From the NCBI GenBank assembly GCA_026545225.1, contig CM048845.1:13268501-13332500 (forward strand): a DNA stretch of 64,000 nucleotides, in the 5' to 3' direction. Below are positions 1-11,210 of the stretch, piece after piece. The DNA is from Cornus controversa (lineage: Eukaryota; Streptophyta; Magnoliopsida; Cornales; Cornaceae). The notes under the pieces were generated by a model that was given only the letters and a program-made list of their open reading frames with translations, was not told the origin of the DNA and ran no database searches. Each line of letters begins with the position of its first letter. Positions within the stretch are counted from its first letter, which is position 1. A program made the position numbers and the translations under genes.

Positions 1-947
1 ATAAATTTGCTAACAAAATTCATCACCAAATTCATAATCATGGCACAATTTTCAATACACAAATATTTATAAAAATTTAGAAATTCATGTAATAAATTCG
101 TCTGCGTGCACGCAATCCAACTTAATCAAAAATTAATCAAATTTAATTGATCAATCTTTTAAAATACATTGGATGTTAAATAAATCAAACCACACATGAT
201 CAAATTATTTTTCATTGAATTTCATTTTTATATTTCTAAGACGATAGTTTTCACGCTTACAGGAAGCCACTATTTTCTCAAAATAACTCTTTTTAAAAGA
301 TACCTTATTGGAGATTTATGTCGTAGTGGAAGTTTCGAATACATCCCGAAGGTAGTTTTTTCTTTTGTCTTAGATTTTCAGCAATTCATTTTTTTCTCAT
401 TTTTTTCATGTTGAATTAAAAATAGAATCTTTTCTTTTTCATTTTTTTCATTGATCATTTAAGCTTTCAATGCTACTCGTTCAATATACTCTAGTCAACT
501 TCACATTAGTTTTCAATCAATTCTCTCAGAGTTGGACTAGTGCACAAATTGTATGGACTCAAAAGATTCACCTCTAAAAAAAAAAATACAGCACATTAGT
601 CATCAATGCCAAAATCATAAATTCAAATACTTCATCCATTTATAAACTAAGTGTCTCAATCATGTATTCACAAATCAAATTGAACTTAAAATGAAATATA
701 AAGAATTCACATTATTTCATAGAAAAATATTATTTCAACATTCACATGACTATTATAAAAATAAACAAAACCTAACCTAAAAATATATGGTCCAATGGAA
801 AACAAACAATGAACATAAACTCAGTCCATGACCATAAAAGTCCTAAATGACTCAGTTAGGGGGTTTTGCACTCAGATACCTATTAGAAAAAAAATCTCAT
901 AGTATCAACAGGCGCGAACTACTCCAAATCTTCCTTTCTCATCGAAA
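1..947 (-). mobile_element. Internal non-coding block of the left LTR element
   Basis: Positions 1 to about 490, read on the minus strand, match 48687-49120 of the second element of the same family, with the same order of landmarks (GAGTAGCATTGA, then CTTATAAATATTTGTG). This links the two copies. Positions 491-947 have no match in the window and no reading frame I can assign. On the minus strand the block follows the gag remnant directly, so no protease, integrase or reverse transcriptase is visible where a Copia pol would be expected. The element continues beyond the left edge. Confidence 0.6.
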
Positions 948-1211
948 TTATTTTAACATGCAACCTATCAAGAAAAAATTGTGGAGAAATAGAAACATTC
1001 TTTTTCTAATTTGAATTCTTTTTAGCTTGAGAATTTTTAGGATTGTTCCAATAATATGGCTTTCTAGCATGAACCCTATTCTTAGCAAAAGAATTATGCA
1101 CATAAAAATCAGAATATAATATTTTCTCTTCTTATAACAATAGTGTTGATTATGTCTATTCTTACCACAAAAAGTACAATGAAACACATAAGACACAACA
1201 TTAGCATGCAT
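948..1211 (-). pseudogene. gag remnant with second CCHC zinc knuckle
   Basis: The minus-strand frame contains CTFCGKNRHNQHYC, a CX2CX4HX4C zinc knuckle of the kind found in retrotransposon nucleocapsid proteins, followed by a lysine-rich tail. It lies downstream, in the minus direction, of the main gag remnant at 2732-4417 and was separated from it by the LTR-like insert at about 1240-2735. A second copy of the same 250 bp sits at 10644-10896 and retains a better frame after the knuckle. The frame here shifts soon after the knuckle, so this is a broken piece and not a host zinc-finger gene. Confidence 0.6.
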
Positions 1212-1239
1212 AGACTCAACTTGAATCTTAGGTTTGGGT

Positions 1240-2735
1240 ATAGACTGATCAGCGTTGAATGTTACGCATTCTAGCCTCTTAACTTATGTATTTTATTCTC
1301 TTAGTGATAGATTATTTTGTGATTTTACTTTGTTTTAGTGTTTTCTGTATTTTCACGGCCTTAATGATTATTTCAGTTAAAACCATGATTTTGGGCTTTA
1401 AAGATTACATCCAAGATGGTTAGATGAAGCCTACATCAAGAAGATCCATTCAACCACTTATTTCAACACAAATCAGCCCAAGGAAGAGGTCTAAGAGAAT
1501 TACAGCTACTTAAGAAGGTTTCAGGCCTGAAGCCCAAATCTGCACATAATACAGTCTTAATCCCGTTTTGGAAAACGAATCAGAAGTATTATTTATGACC
1601 CTCAAATTGACTTAATTTCTTTTTTTGTTGAACGAAATTCAATTCTGCACACGTTTGTATTTCACGAAAATTTCGTGAATCGGACTTCTAATGGGTCAAA
1701 AGTTGGGCCGAATAACAGTAGAAAAAACTCACCTGATTAGTGCTGTAGGAAAACCTAATTAATTCTTAATTGGATTAGGACTTTGGTGTATTCTCTTGGG
1801 GCATAAAGTGAAGAATTGGAGGCTGAGTTGAGGAGAGATTGGACAGTCTGAGAGAGCTTTGGACAGAACAGAAGACATACTTTGTAGAGCCATTGAAGAA
1901 TGAAGTCACACGCATAATTCATGAATATGATGTCTTCTTTCTCAACAGTTAAAGCTTCTTCTTCTATCATGAGCGACTAGTTCATCCACTAGGGTTTTGA
2001 TGTAGCCCTAACAAAACATCAATGGTTTGATTGTTTTAATTATTGGGGACCTTTATATACATGTATAGATTGTGTAATTTAGAAGATTCTTATTATAGAA
2101 TTGAGCAATAAAAGTCTTGTAAATTTAATTTCAATGATTTCTTATCTTGTCTTAGATATTTGGTTGTTGTTGTTGAACTCAATCTCTCTTATTTTCTGTG
2201 ATCATGAGAGCGATTATTCCACAATGGTAATCACTGAATATATCATTAAAAGCTTTGATGGATTATGCCTAGAGAAGATAAACCATACTGCACCCTAGAT
2301 TATAATAGTTAGGCAGATGGCCCATGCCAATCGAAGATAGTCCATGACTTAGCCTTAATCATATGTTATCTTCTTGACGAATGAAGGTGAGCTTGTAGCC
2401 ACCGACACCACTTATGTAAGATATAATCCCCCATAGTTAATTCAATTGACCATTGATTATGGAGTTAGTGGTGAAGTCAATTACCCTAGATTTCTCTCAT
2501 ATTATCTTCACTTTCTATTTACTTTGATTTATTTTATTTTACTTTTTAATTAGTTTAGTTTAAAAATCAGAATTCTTTTCTCTTAAATTTAATTAGAATT
2601 AATTCCGTATTCCAACTCATCAGACCATAATCCCTGAGGTTTGACACCCCTTTCGATAGCCTTATTCTGCAAGGAATTTGTTCTATTGTGAAGTGTGGTA
2701 ATTTTTAATTGATACACTTATTAAGTCACACTCAC
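1240..2735. mobile_element. LTR-like insertion splitting gag (probable solo LTR)
   Basis: About 1.5 kb interrupts gag sequence that resumes on both sides. It has no coding potential I recognise. A GCAATAAAA polyadenylation-like signal near 2104 and a TCCCTGAGGTTTGACACCCC stretch near 2630, resembling the 3' part of many plant LTRs, suggest a solo LTR in plus orientation. I could not define its ends or a clean target duplication; candidate 5-bp flanks match only imperfectly. It could instead be a non-coding piece of another element. Confidence 0.35.
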
Positions 2736-4417
2736 ACACGAATCATAGACATATTCAAGTTCTTAGGTTTAACAAACACAATTTTACCCTTAGATGATGA
2801 CCCAACAAAACCTACTCCAATCTTATCTCCTACTGGCTTTCCAACATTAATCATGCGATTAAGCTTAATCTGCCTAGAGGTAAAAACAATTAATTTCTCA
2901 AGTGATTTTTTCAATTCAGGTTCAAGAAAATTAATTCTAGCAACAAGAACATCTTTAGCAGAAATAGATTGACTTACCTCACTTTCGAGAAACTTGACTT
3001 TACTTTGAAGATTTTGAATGTTAGCTTTATTTTCTTCAATCAACTTCAATTGATCTTCATTCTTTTTCTTCAAAGTTTCTTTCACAGATTCCACTTGCTT
3101 TAGCTTCTAAGATTTCTTTTTATAAGCTACCAGCAAGTTCTCAAAGAGTTCTGGCAGCTTGCTCTCACATGCTTTTACATCAGACTACTTAACTTCTGAA
3201 TCATTAGACCCTACTTGACTGAGAGTAGTGTACACCTCTATTTCACCTATATCAGAAGAAGAATCATTAGCAATATCATGATCAATATGAGTAACAAAAG
3301 CAAAAACATCATTTTTAATAGAAGAATCACTTTTAGAACCAGAAGACTCAAACTCAAAAATAATAGCTTTCATGACTTTCTTTTTATCTTTTGAAATCTT
3401 CTTTGCACTAAAACTATTTTTCTTAGGACTTGGACATTGAGTAGATGTGTGACCTTTATCACCACATGTCCAACAAGTGAGTTCAGACTCCTTAAAATCA
3501 TCCATTTCTTTTTCCTTCCTATTCTTACCTTTAGATGATGAGTCTTGACTACAAAATTTAGAAGGATTTCATTTTCTTAATTTTTTATCCTTTTCATATT
3601 TAAGGATCTTTCTAAATTTCCTAGTAAGGAGTGCAACATTATTATCTGAATTATATTCAAAACTTTCAACTTTCACAACTTCAAATTTTGAAGAATTTAA
3701 AATATTTGACAAACTTGAAGACTTAGAAGTCTTTGAGATTTTTAAAGTCAAATTTTTTGATTTATGAAGTTTTGGATATTTCATCTCAAAATTTTGAATT
3801 GACCCAACTAATTCTGCCACCTCCATTGTATCAACATCTCTCCTCTCATCTAAAGCTTCTAACTTGGCTTAAAATCTATCAGGCAATGATCTCATGATTT
3901 TTCTAATAACCTAAAAATAAGGAATTTGCTCACCAAGGTTAGCATTACTTTGAACAATATCATTAAGCCTAGAATAAAAAGAAAAAAATATCTCATCTTC
4001 ATCCATTCTAATTATTTTACATTTAGTAGCTAGCATTTATAACTTTGATTTCCTTACCTTGGTGGTACCATCATCTGTAAAATATTTCATGCTTCTTTCG
4101 AAGTGGAACAAGCAAAAATTCTAGCAAATATAAAAGCGGCAACAGAATTGAATATTACATATAAACCCTTGTTGTTATTATTAGCATCTTCATGCTCAAC
4201 ATTAGACCATGTTACTTTATCCTTCTCTACAGTCACAGTAGCATCACCAGTACCTGTGGTAGTGGCAGGGATTTTATAGCCATTCTCAACAGCCATCCAA
4301 ACTCTCACCTTGAGATTTTAAAAAGGCTTTCATGCAAGACTTCCAAAAAGTATAATTTGAACCATCAAACAAAGGAGTTCGCTGAATCAATCCACCCTCT
4401 TTCATACTAGATACCAT
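2732..4417 (-). pseudogene. Broken gag of Copia-type LTR element
   Basis: A minus-strand gag starts at the ATG at 4417, 78 bp past the primer binding site, with the Copia-type opening LFDGSNYTFWK. It continues through VWMAVENGY (about 4305), a serine- and lysine-rich central part and the zinc knuckle CWTCGDKGHTSTQC (about 3470-3430). It ends in a coiled-coil segment (about 3094-2900) followed by KPVGDKIGVGF. The reading frame is broken by at least one 1-nt indel near 4310 and by several stop codons, so it cannot make a full-length capsid protein. The order LTR, primer site, gag on one strand shows that all belong to one element. Gag forms the cytoplasmic particle that packages element RNA. 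Confidence 0.75.
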
Positions 4418-4494
4418 GATGATTTTTGAAAACAAAAACAAATTTTTATTTTAAAAATACTTCTCAAGAAACTACTAACAAATTAGAGAACACT

Positions 4495-4508
4495 GCTCTG
4501 ATACCAAT
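4495..4508 (-). promoter_or_regulatory. Primer binding site, initiator-Met tRNA type
   Basis: On the minus strand the sequence next to the LTR reads ATTGGTATCAGAGC, the standard plant primer site complementary to the 3' end of initiator methionine tRNA. It primes minus-strand cDNA synthesis. Its position immediately inside the LTR end fixes the orientation and the boundary of the element. Confidence 0.85.
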
Positions 4509-5865
4509 TGTGAGTTACGCGATGTGGAAGCAGTTGCGAAAATTAGATTTAAAACCTAGAGGGGGTGTCAGGTTTACTCTCTTTTTGCTTAATTAGTCAG
4601 ATTATCCAATTATAAGTCCAATTAAAATTTAAGTAACCCTATAAAGAAATTAAATAAATAAAAGTGCAGAAAAGTAAATGAATGTACCAGATATACGTGA
4701 AAAACCTAGATTTGAAAAAAATCATGGGTGAGGCTTTGTAGCCCTAGAGAAGCAAACCCACTATCATCGAAGCAAAGTACAACAAACTCTGTCTCAGATT
4801 CACACCCATTCCACTCTAACAAGAACTCTGATACGGAACACCTCAGGCTTACAAGTACGACTACCTCGTCCAACTGCTGCAAATTGTCAACTAATGTCAA
4901 AATCCTTTCAGAAGGGTATCTGAAAGAACACGAACACTCAGCAAGTATTCTGTCCCCTTCGTAGCACAATCTTCTTCTCCTTTCTCACCAATGAATAGTT
5001 GTAGAAGACACCAATCCTGTAATTTGATCACGAAGAAGTCTTCAATGCAGTCTTCAAACAGTTGATCCACTAAATAGAGATCACCCAAAATCACTCAGTG
5101 AAATATGTGTGTGTTCTCAAAAATATAAACAACGAATTTGAGTGAAAAGATTCCCTGCTCAGGAAAACATCTCAATATTTTCACTCTCTAGAAAATCTCA
5201 ATTTGAGGTATATTGAAAGCTCTGTGAAAACACCCTGATAGAGAAATTATATGAGGTTTTTATAGAGATTAAAAACCTTAATTTTTCTTAGAAAACAAGT
5301 TAAATTCAATAGGAAACAAGTCTCCATGATTTTAGAAAGTTCTGGGTCCATTTCGGGTCAAAACACGATAAAACTAGTCAAAGTTCGTAGACCAGGCAAG
5401 TTAGACTGGTCTGGGCTCTAGTTGGACCGGTTCATGTTCTATAACAGAGACCTTAAGACCTCTTGGACTGGTCTAGGCTTTAGTTTAACCAGTCCAACCT
5501 TGAAAGTTTCATATTTTTTTCTTAAAAACCCCTCTTTTCAAGGTCGAAACCTCCCGATTTAAAAAGTACACGTTCTCACCACTTTACCTGAACTACGTGA
5601 CTCTTATATGTGATCAACGATGTCCTCATACATTTGGAAGCATCACAAACCTCCAATCGACCGAATTCTTGTTCAGACCATTAATGGTTTTTCTCGAATA
5701 TTCAAGCTTCATACTTTGATGAACCTTTGCATGGTTGGTGTAGAACTCATGCTCACTCTGAGACTTTAATTACATGATCAATAATAGAAATATAACACAT
5801 ATATACAACTCAATCATATTTGGTTTTAACTCCGAAGATTGCCAATTACAAAAGTATACGTCACA
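4509..5865 (-). mobile_element. 5' LTR (1357 bp) of the left LTR element
   Basis: On the minus strand the LTR starts TGTGACGTATAC at 5865 and ends GTAACTCACA at 4509, next to the primer site. It is clearly related along its length to the LTR at 51408-52755: both share the start, the CTTCGG block, the repeated 'accagtcc' motifs, the TCTAGAGA stretch and the end. It contains promoter and polyadenylation functions by family knowledge. The apparent frames at 4706-5094 lie inside it and are not genes. Confidence 0.85.
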
Positions 5866-5871
5866 AATTTA

Positions 5872-6402
5872 TGATCGAGGGCTGAAGAAGCTAGATCTCG
5901 AACAGTCTGGTTGATGATTGTTTGAATTTGTTAAATCAGGGAAGAAGAATGGCATGACTTTGAATGTGCTTGTTTTTGTTATTCTTTAGAGCTTTGAGGG
6001 TTAGATGAACGTATGTCTTCAGAACTTTAAGTATTGATTAAAGACAGAGGCCGACAGAACTTCAGTATTTTATCAGAGTATTCTCCCTTTCTCCTCCACC
6101 CCTGGACCTTTATTTATAGGCTTATCGAAGGGGTAGATTTGTAACTTTCTTTTCTTATGATAATTATCCTATAATTATCTTATATATATATATATATATA
6201 TATATCTTTAATTATCCATTTATCTGATTTTCAAGTGGACTTGGACATTTTAGCCAATTTGGACCAGCCAATGACCCATTTATTTGTGGTGTGTTTGGAA
6301 TTTAAATTATCTGACTCATTGGGCTACATTCCAAAGTGGGCTAAACTGAACGTAAGCCCAATTTATAGTTTGGCTCCATCATGTAATTTTTTACTGTCTA
6401 CA
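5872..6402 (-). repeat. 3' LTR of the non-autonomous Gypsy element
   Basis: 531 bp, matching 10057-10643. It contains a (TA)n run at about 6180-6207 that is longer in the other copy. It directly abuts the Copia-type LTR ending at 5865, leaving only a few bases between the two elements. Confidence 0.75.
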
Positions 6403-6422
6403 AATTGCCCCCACTTCAAGTC
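6403..6422 (-). promoter_or_regulatory. Polypurine tract of the Gypsy element
   Basis: On the minus strand CTTGAAGTGGGGGCAATT runs straight into the LTR start TGTAGACA. This is the plus-strand cDNA primer of LTR retrotransposons and confirms the minus orientation. Confidence 0.7.
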
Positions 6423-6509
6423 TCATGTTATATCAAGCTTGTCACGTATCTAAAGTGAGGCTTGAAGTATTTAATTTTTACAAAGTTTTTTTTTCCTTGT
6501 AAAAATCCA

Positions 6510-6745
6510 ATTGCAAAAAGGATATCTTCTTTGTCAAGTTGAATTGGAGTTTTAAAAACCATATTGCAAATAGGACTTTTTTTTTCATTGTCCAAGCGGA
6601 ATTGAAGACTTGAGGATCCTATTCCAAATAGGATTTTTTTTCCTTATTCAACCAGAATTGAAAACTTGGCAATCCTATTGCAAATAAGATTTTTTTCCTT
6701 GTCCAAATAGAACTAGAGTCTTGAGAACCTTTCTGCAAATAGGAT
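6510..6745 (-). repeat. Tandem array, about 70-bp unit, four copies
   Basis: Each unit carries 'gcaaatagga' followed by a T-run and a 'ccttgtccaa..gaattg' core. Units are diverged. The array lies in the 3' interior of the Gypsy element. Confidence 0.7.
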
Positions 6746-6839
6746 CCATTGTTGGCCATATATTCACGACCCTTTACTTGTATAGTTGTATAAAAGACTT
6801 TCACCGACTGGAAGGGAGTGAGAAGATGACTTAAAACTA

Positions 6840-7180
6840 AGTATTTTTTTTATTATCTCCTTTTATTGCTGTAACACATATCCCATGAATATACTGTAAA
6901 ACATGTTTGCTGCATACAAAGTTCTTCTTTTTTTTTTCCTTTTACACACTGCCTTAAACTACTGCCTCTTCTTTTTGGTTGTTTTCTTTATTTTTTTTTG
7001 TTTTTTTTTTATTCTACTGCCTTTTTTGTACGGCCTTATTTCCTTTTTTCCCTTTCTTTTTCCTTCTTTCTTTCTCTTTCTTTTATAATTTTTTTTCCTC
7101 TCTTTCTTTGTACGACCTTATTTTATTTTATTTTTTTATGGTTTATTCCTTTTCTTTCATGCTGATACAGTAGGAAGTGA
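6840..7180. other. T-rich low-complexity stretch
   Basis: Dominated by T-runs interrupted by C and G on the plus strand. Open frames across it encode only Phe/Leu/Ser-rich polypeptides and are composition artefacts. On the minus strand it is purine-rich, which matches its place in the 3' interior of the element. Confidence 0.6.
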
Positions 7181-7654
7181 CGTGGTGGCTGACTAGTTAC
7201 TGAGTGCTAATTAGACGATGATATAGCAGGTGACTAGATGTGTAAAAAAAAATATAAGAATTTTCATGTTGCTTGCTAGTTTTGAACCTGAGACCTCATG
7301 AAGAGGTATCACAACACCAAATCATCTCTCCTGGACTACTCCATGTATTGCAAACCCTTGCAACCAAGTATACATGCAGCTGAACATCGAAATGAACATT
7401 TTTTTTCTCAGTAGCAACTTTTCCTTCCGCAATCCCTAGTAACCAAAAATTTTTTTCCGATCAACTTATGCTTATAGCCTCTGCTCGAGCTTTGTGTTGC
7501 CTCTAGAAACGTACAGATCCATTGAACTCATCGAGGAAGACAATTTTATGCAAGTCACTCAACTATTTTCTTGCAAGTTTTAATTTTTTTCTCAATTCTT
7601 ACAGATTAAATCGCTTTTCTTAAAATATGGAGTTTGGAACGCCATTCATTAATC

Positions 7655-8020
7655 CCTTAGTTCTGTTGGAACACTTTATCATCCCTTTGGGGTCCCTTAG
7701 TGCTCTTCGGGATCACTTAATTTCTTTAAACAGTTTATCGTCCCTTCGGAACGTGCCCTTCGAGGTTATTTAGTTTCTTTAGAACACTTTATCGTCCCTT
7801 CAGGGTCCTTTAGTGCCCTTTAGGGTCACTTAAGCATCCCTTCGAGGTCCCTTAGTGCCCTTCGGGGTTAATTAGTTCCTTTGGAACACTTTATCGTCCC
7901 TTCGAGGTCCCTTTGTGCCCTTCGGGCTCACTTAGTTCCTTTGGAATACTTTATCGTCCCTTCGGGGTCACATAATCGCCTATTCAGGGTCACTTAATTG
8001 CTTTGGAACACTTTACTTTT
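7655..8020 (-). repeat. Tandem array, about 70-75-bp unit
   Basis: Five or more diverged copies of a unit with 'ggaacactttatcgtcccttcgg' and 'cccttagtgcccttcggg'. Unit length varies because sub-blocks are lost or doubled. It is unrelated in sequence to the neighbouring arrays. Confidence 0.75.
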
Positions 8021-8234
8021 TGGGTTAAATTCTTCTCACACTTTTTTTATTCTTGTCAGGTAAACAACCTTTAACTTATGCCAATCATGGTTTTCTTCAA
8101 AAATTTCAAGGCAAACACCATAACTATTTTAGAATGAGAGAACGATGTCATTGAGAAAGGAACTACACTAAATGATAGAACCCTACTGGTTGGTCATTTT
8201 GCTCCATGAGCCAAATTAACAAGGCGTGATGGGT

Positions 8235-8455
8235 GTTTTCAATATCTTCATGGCAAGTCAAGTTACCACAATGCGAAAAATACCTTTTAACATATTTTGG
8301 CGGTAAGCCAAGTCGTCACCACAGTAAGACAGATATCGTCAACATCTTGGCAGCATGCCAAGTCACCATGGTGCGGCAGACATCGTCAATATTTTCGTGG
8401 CAGGCCAACTCACCACAGTTCAACAGAAATCATTAACATTTGAATTGGCGGCATG
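8235..8455 (-). repeat. Tandem array, about 55-bp unit, four copies
   Basis: Copies share 'ggca.g.caa.tcaccac' and 'cagacatcgtcaatat'. Found between two other arrays of the same element. Confidence 0.7.
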
Positions 8456-8574
8456 ACAAAGGATTTTTTTTTTTTTGGGTTGACTAAACTTAGAACGAAG
8501 ATCTAAGTTGCCTACGTACACTCAAAAAGGAATCAAGTCATTTACGTAGTTCAATATATATATATATATATTTG

Positions 8575-8840
8575 TAAAGATAATTTATAATCATATTAAG
8601 GAGTGATTTTTTTTTTCATATAGATAGTTTATATTCGTATCAAGGAATGTGTTTTTTTTTAGTAGACAGTTTATACTCGTGTCAAGGAGTGTTTTTTTTT
8701 TTGGTAGATAGTTTATACTTATGTCAAGGAGTTTTTTTTTTGTAGACATTTATACTCGTGTCAAAGAGTAACTTTTTTTTTTGTTGACAGTTTATACTCA
8801 TTTCATAGAGTGTTATCGACAATTTAGGCTCGTATCAGGG
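8575..8840 (-). repeat. Tandem array, about 45-55-bp unit, five to six copies
   Basis: Each unit reads 'gacagtttatactcgtgtcaaggagtg' followed by a T-run of 8-13 bases. A short (TA)n run precedes it at about 8555. Confidence 0.75.
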
Positions 8841-9159
8841 ATCACTTTAGCTTTAATTATTTTTCAACTTTGTAAGACTCAAACGACAGTCCAAGCTTAT
8901 GTTGAAAGAGGTGAACCAACTCGGCTGCAATTCTAAGATTTTCTTCTTACTTTGTTTCTTCATTGTACTCTTCTTGTCTTTGAAAAGAAACCTCTCCTTC
9001 GAAGTCGTCCCCCCACCCAGAAGTAAGAGGTGTTTCATTCGTTATGGTCCATGTAGGAGGATTGAACCTCACTCAGTATGTTTCATTCCGCTATGAGATT
9101 CAATCCAGATAGCATCTTCAGGTTTTGGTCCCCACACTTACCTTGGTGCTTGTTGACGA

Positions 9160-9889
9160 CATGTTGGGAAGGAATTACTCGAACTGCCATTTGTATATTT
9201 TCAGACACTAATTCTTGTAAGATTTTTTTAAAACCATTCCCATCTTGAACTTTCTTTTTGGCCTCTATGTGAGAACAATTTTTTGATCCTTTCTACTTGA
9301 AGTTGTTTGAGGAGAATTGGAAAATTACCTTTATAATACTTCTTTGATGCAAATTCTTACGATTTGTCACTTTGGTTATGCCTTTATTTTTTTTGTTTCT
9401 TTCTTGAGACTTCTTTCTTATTTTGAGATTTGTGAAAATGTGTAGGCCTTTTTAAAGGACAAGCATGAATCTTGCTCCCTTGTCAAGGGTATTTCATATG
9501 AGAGAGTTGAGAATGAGTTTTGTATAGAGGGTTTGCCCCCTGTCTGTCCAGTCTTCTACCAAGGTTTTCTTGACTCACTGCCTTGGATAAATGAGAACCT
9601 TCACATGAAGTCACTGAAAAAATATGATATATTTCTTGATCTAAGTCTTTAGAGATGACGCTTATAACATAAGATGTATCTATTTCATCGTCTGAGTTAA
9701 GAAAAAAATTTCTTCCTCCTCGGTCTCATCCCCTTCATCTTTAAGATAATTGTCATACATATTGAAAAAGGCAAGAGCCTTTGCACCATGACTTGTTATG
9801 CTGAACTCCATATCATGGGCATGAGTAACCAGTTCTTCAAATGTACAAGGCCTGATTCCTTGAAGAATGTAGAGAAACTCCCAGTGCAT
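9160..9889 (-). pseudogene. Gypsy gag remnant
   Basis: A minus-strand frame at 9889-9680 contains RPCTFEELVTHAHDMEFSI, a pattern typical of the C-terminal half of plant Gypsy capsid proteins, followed by a short acidic stretch and a stop. A further frame at about 9290-9150 (VQDGNGFKKILQELVSEN) may be more of the same protein; it ends at a GTAAGT sequence. It lies shortly downstream of the 5' LTR, the expected place for gag. Too fragmented to be functional. Confidence 0.5.
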
Positions 9890-10056
9890 GCTTGATTCCT
9901 TTGAATTTTGAGTAAAGAATCCTATAGAGCTTTAGCGTTCTTTGAGAGTCTTCTGGTCCTCCCCCAGATTCAAAAGCTACTAGAGCTTGATCTTAAATCA
10001 GGTTGTTGGGAGTCCTCTTCAAGTGTTTGTTGATGAAGAAAACTAGCGAGAATTTT

Positions 10057-10424
10057 TGATCGAGAGTTGAAGAAGCTTGATCTCAAATAGTTTTGTTAAT
10101 GATTCTTTGACTTTGTTGAATCGTGGAGAAAGAACGACATGACTTTGAATGTGCTTGTTGTTATTGTTCTTCAAAGCATTGAGAGTTAGATGAACGTATG
10201 TCTTTAGAGCTTTAAGTGTTGATTAAAGACAGAGTCTGGCAGAGATTCAATATTCTGTCAGAGTCCTCTCCCTTTCTCTTCCATCTCTGAACCTTTATTT
10301 ATAGGCTCACCGAAGGGGTAGATTTGTAACTTTCTTTTCTTCTGATAATTATCCTATAATTATCTTTTATAATAATTGTGATAGTTATCCAATATATATA
10401 CATAATAATTATCTTTGATGATAA

Positions 10425-10464
<40 letters not shown>

Positions 10465-10643
10465 CCCATTTTCAAGTGGGCTTGGTCATTTTAGACAATT
10501 TGGATCAGCCTATGACCAATTTATTTGTGGTGGGTCTGGACTTTAAATTATCTTACTCCTTGAACCACATTACAAAGTGAGCTAAACTGAAGACAAGCCC
10601 AAATTTTATTTTGAGTATATCATGTAATTTTTTAATGTCTACA
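10057..10643 (-). repeat. 5' LTR of the non-autonomous Gypsy element
   Basis: 587 bp, the partner of 5872-6402. The extra length is mostly an enlarged AT block at 10370-10465 with a (TA)n run. It ends TGTCTACA at 10643 and is followed directly by a gag fragment of the neighbouring LTR family. Confidence 0.75.
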
Positions 10644-10896
10644 TAAGCAACCTATCAGGAAAAAATTGTGGAGAAACAGAAACATTCTTTTTCTAATTTG
10701 AATTCTTTTTAGCTTGAGAATTTTAGGTTTGTTCCAATAATATGACTTTCTAGCATGAACCCTATTCTCAGCAAAAGAATTATGTACATGAAAATTAGAA
10801 TTATAATGTTTTCTCTTTTTATAGCAATAGTATTGATTATGTCCATTTTTACCACAAAAAGTACAATGAAACATATAGGACACAACATTAGCATGC
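10644..10896 (-). pseudogene. gag fragment, second copy of the CCHC knuckle piece
   Basis: Near-identical to about 960-1211, including the knuckle CTFCGKNGHNQYYC. The minus-strand frame continues further here than in the other copy (HARKSYYWNKP) before it is lost. Similarity stops at GCATGC (10896), exactly where a MITE begins. It is a stray piece with no LTR attached on this side. Confidence 0.6.
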
Positions 10897-11206
10897 TACC
10901 TTCTTATCACTTTTTATTACAAATAATTAATAATTAATATTTTAATTTTAATATTAAATATAATAATTTACCATTGAATGTGTACCAATTGTATGAAATT
11001 TATTATTAACTTTAATCATATGCTAATATATGAATAAACTTTATATATTTATGACATTATCTATATGTTTTTAATAATATAAATTTTATTAACTATATTT
11101 TATATAATTTGATTAATTATACATATTCAATGGTAAAGTATTATATTTAAAATTAAAATTAAAATATTAATTATTAATTATTGTAATCAAAAGTGATAAG
11201 AAGGTA
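10897..11206. mobile_element. 310-bp MITE with about 85-bp terminal inverted repeats
   Basis: The left arm starts TACCTTCTTATCACTTTT and the right arm ends AAAAGTGATAAGAAGGTA. The inverted match continues for about 85 bp on each side with few differences (CTTACCATTGAAT-type core included). The centre is AT-rich and non-coding. If TA is the target duplication, the inverted repeat begins CCTTCTTATCAC, which would suit a Tc1/mariner-type origin, but the superfamily is not certain. Confidence 0.8.
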
Positions 11207-11210
11207 ATGG

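Larger units (their letters stand above)
5872..10643 (-). mobile_element. Non-autonomous Ty3/Gypsy element with tandem-repeat interior
   Basis: Two direct LTRs (5872-6402 and 10057-10643) are recognisable by a shared start TGATCGAG, a shared block around CGAAGGGGTAGATTTGTAAC and the same end TGTCTACA. On the minus strand the LTR begins TGTAGACA, a start common among plant Gypsy elements. A purine tract AGTGGGGGCAATT abuts the left LTR, making that copy the 3' LTR and the orientation minus. The 3.65-kb interior holds only a short gag remnant (9680-9889) and four tandem arrays. No protease, reverse transcriptase or integrase is visible, so it depended on an autonomous relative. I found no clear target duplication. 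Confidence 0.7.

Noticed and set aside
4706-5094. Open frames on both strands at 4706-5094
   Set aside because: They lie wholly inside the LTR 4509-5865, whose homologue at 51408-52755 does not keep the frames.
6903-7173. Phe/Leu-rich frames resembling a membrane protein
   Set aside because: They come from a T-rich low-complexity tract inside a retrotransposon; no start context or conserved pattern.
7655-8840. Regular repeats as a CRISPR-like array
   Set aside because: Units are contiguous and diverged with no unique spacers, and the DNA is a plant LTR element.
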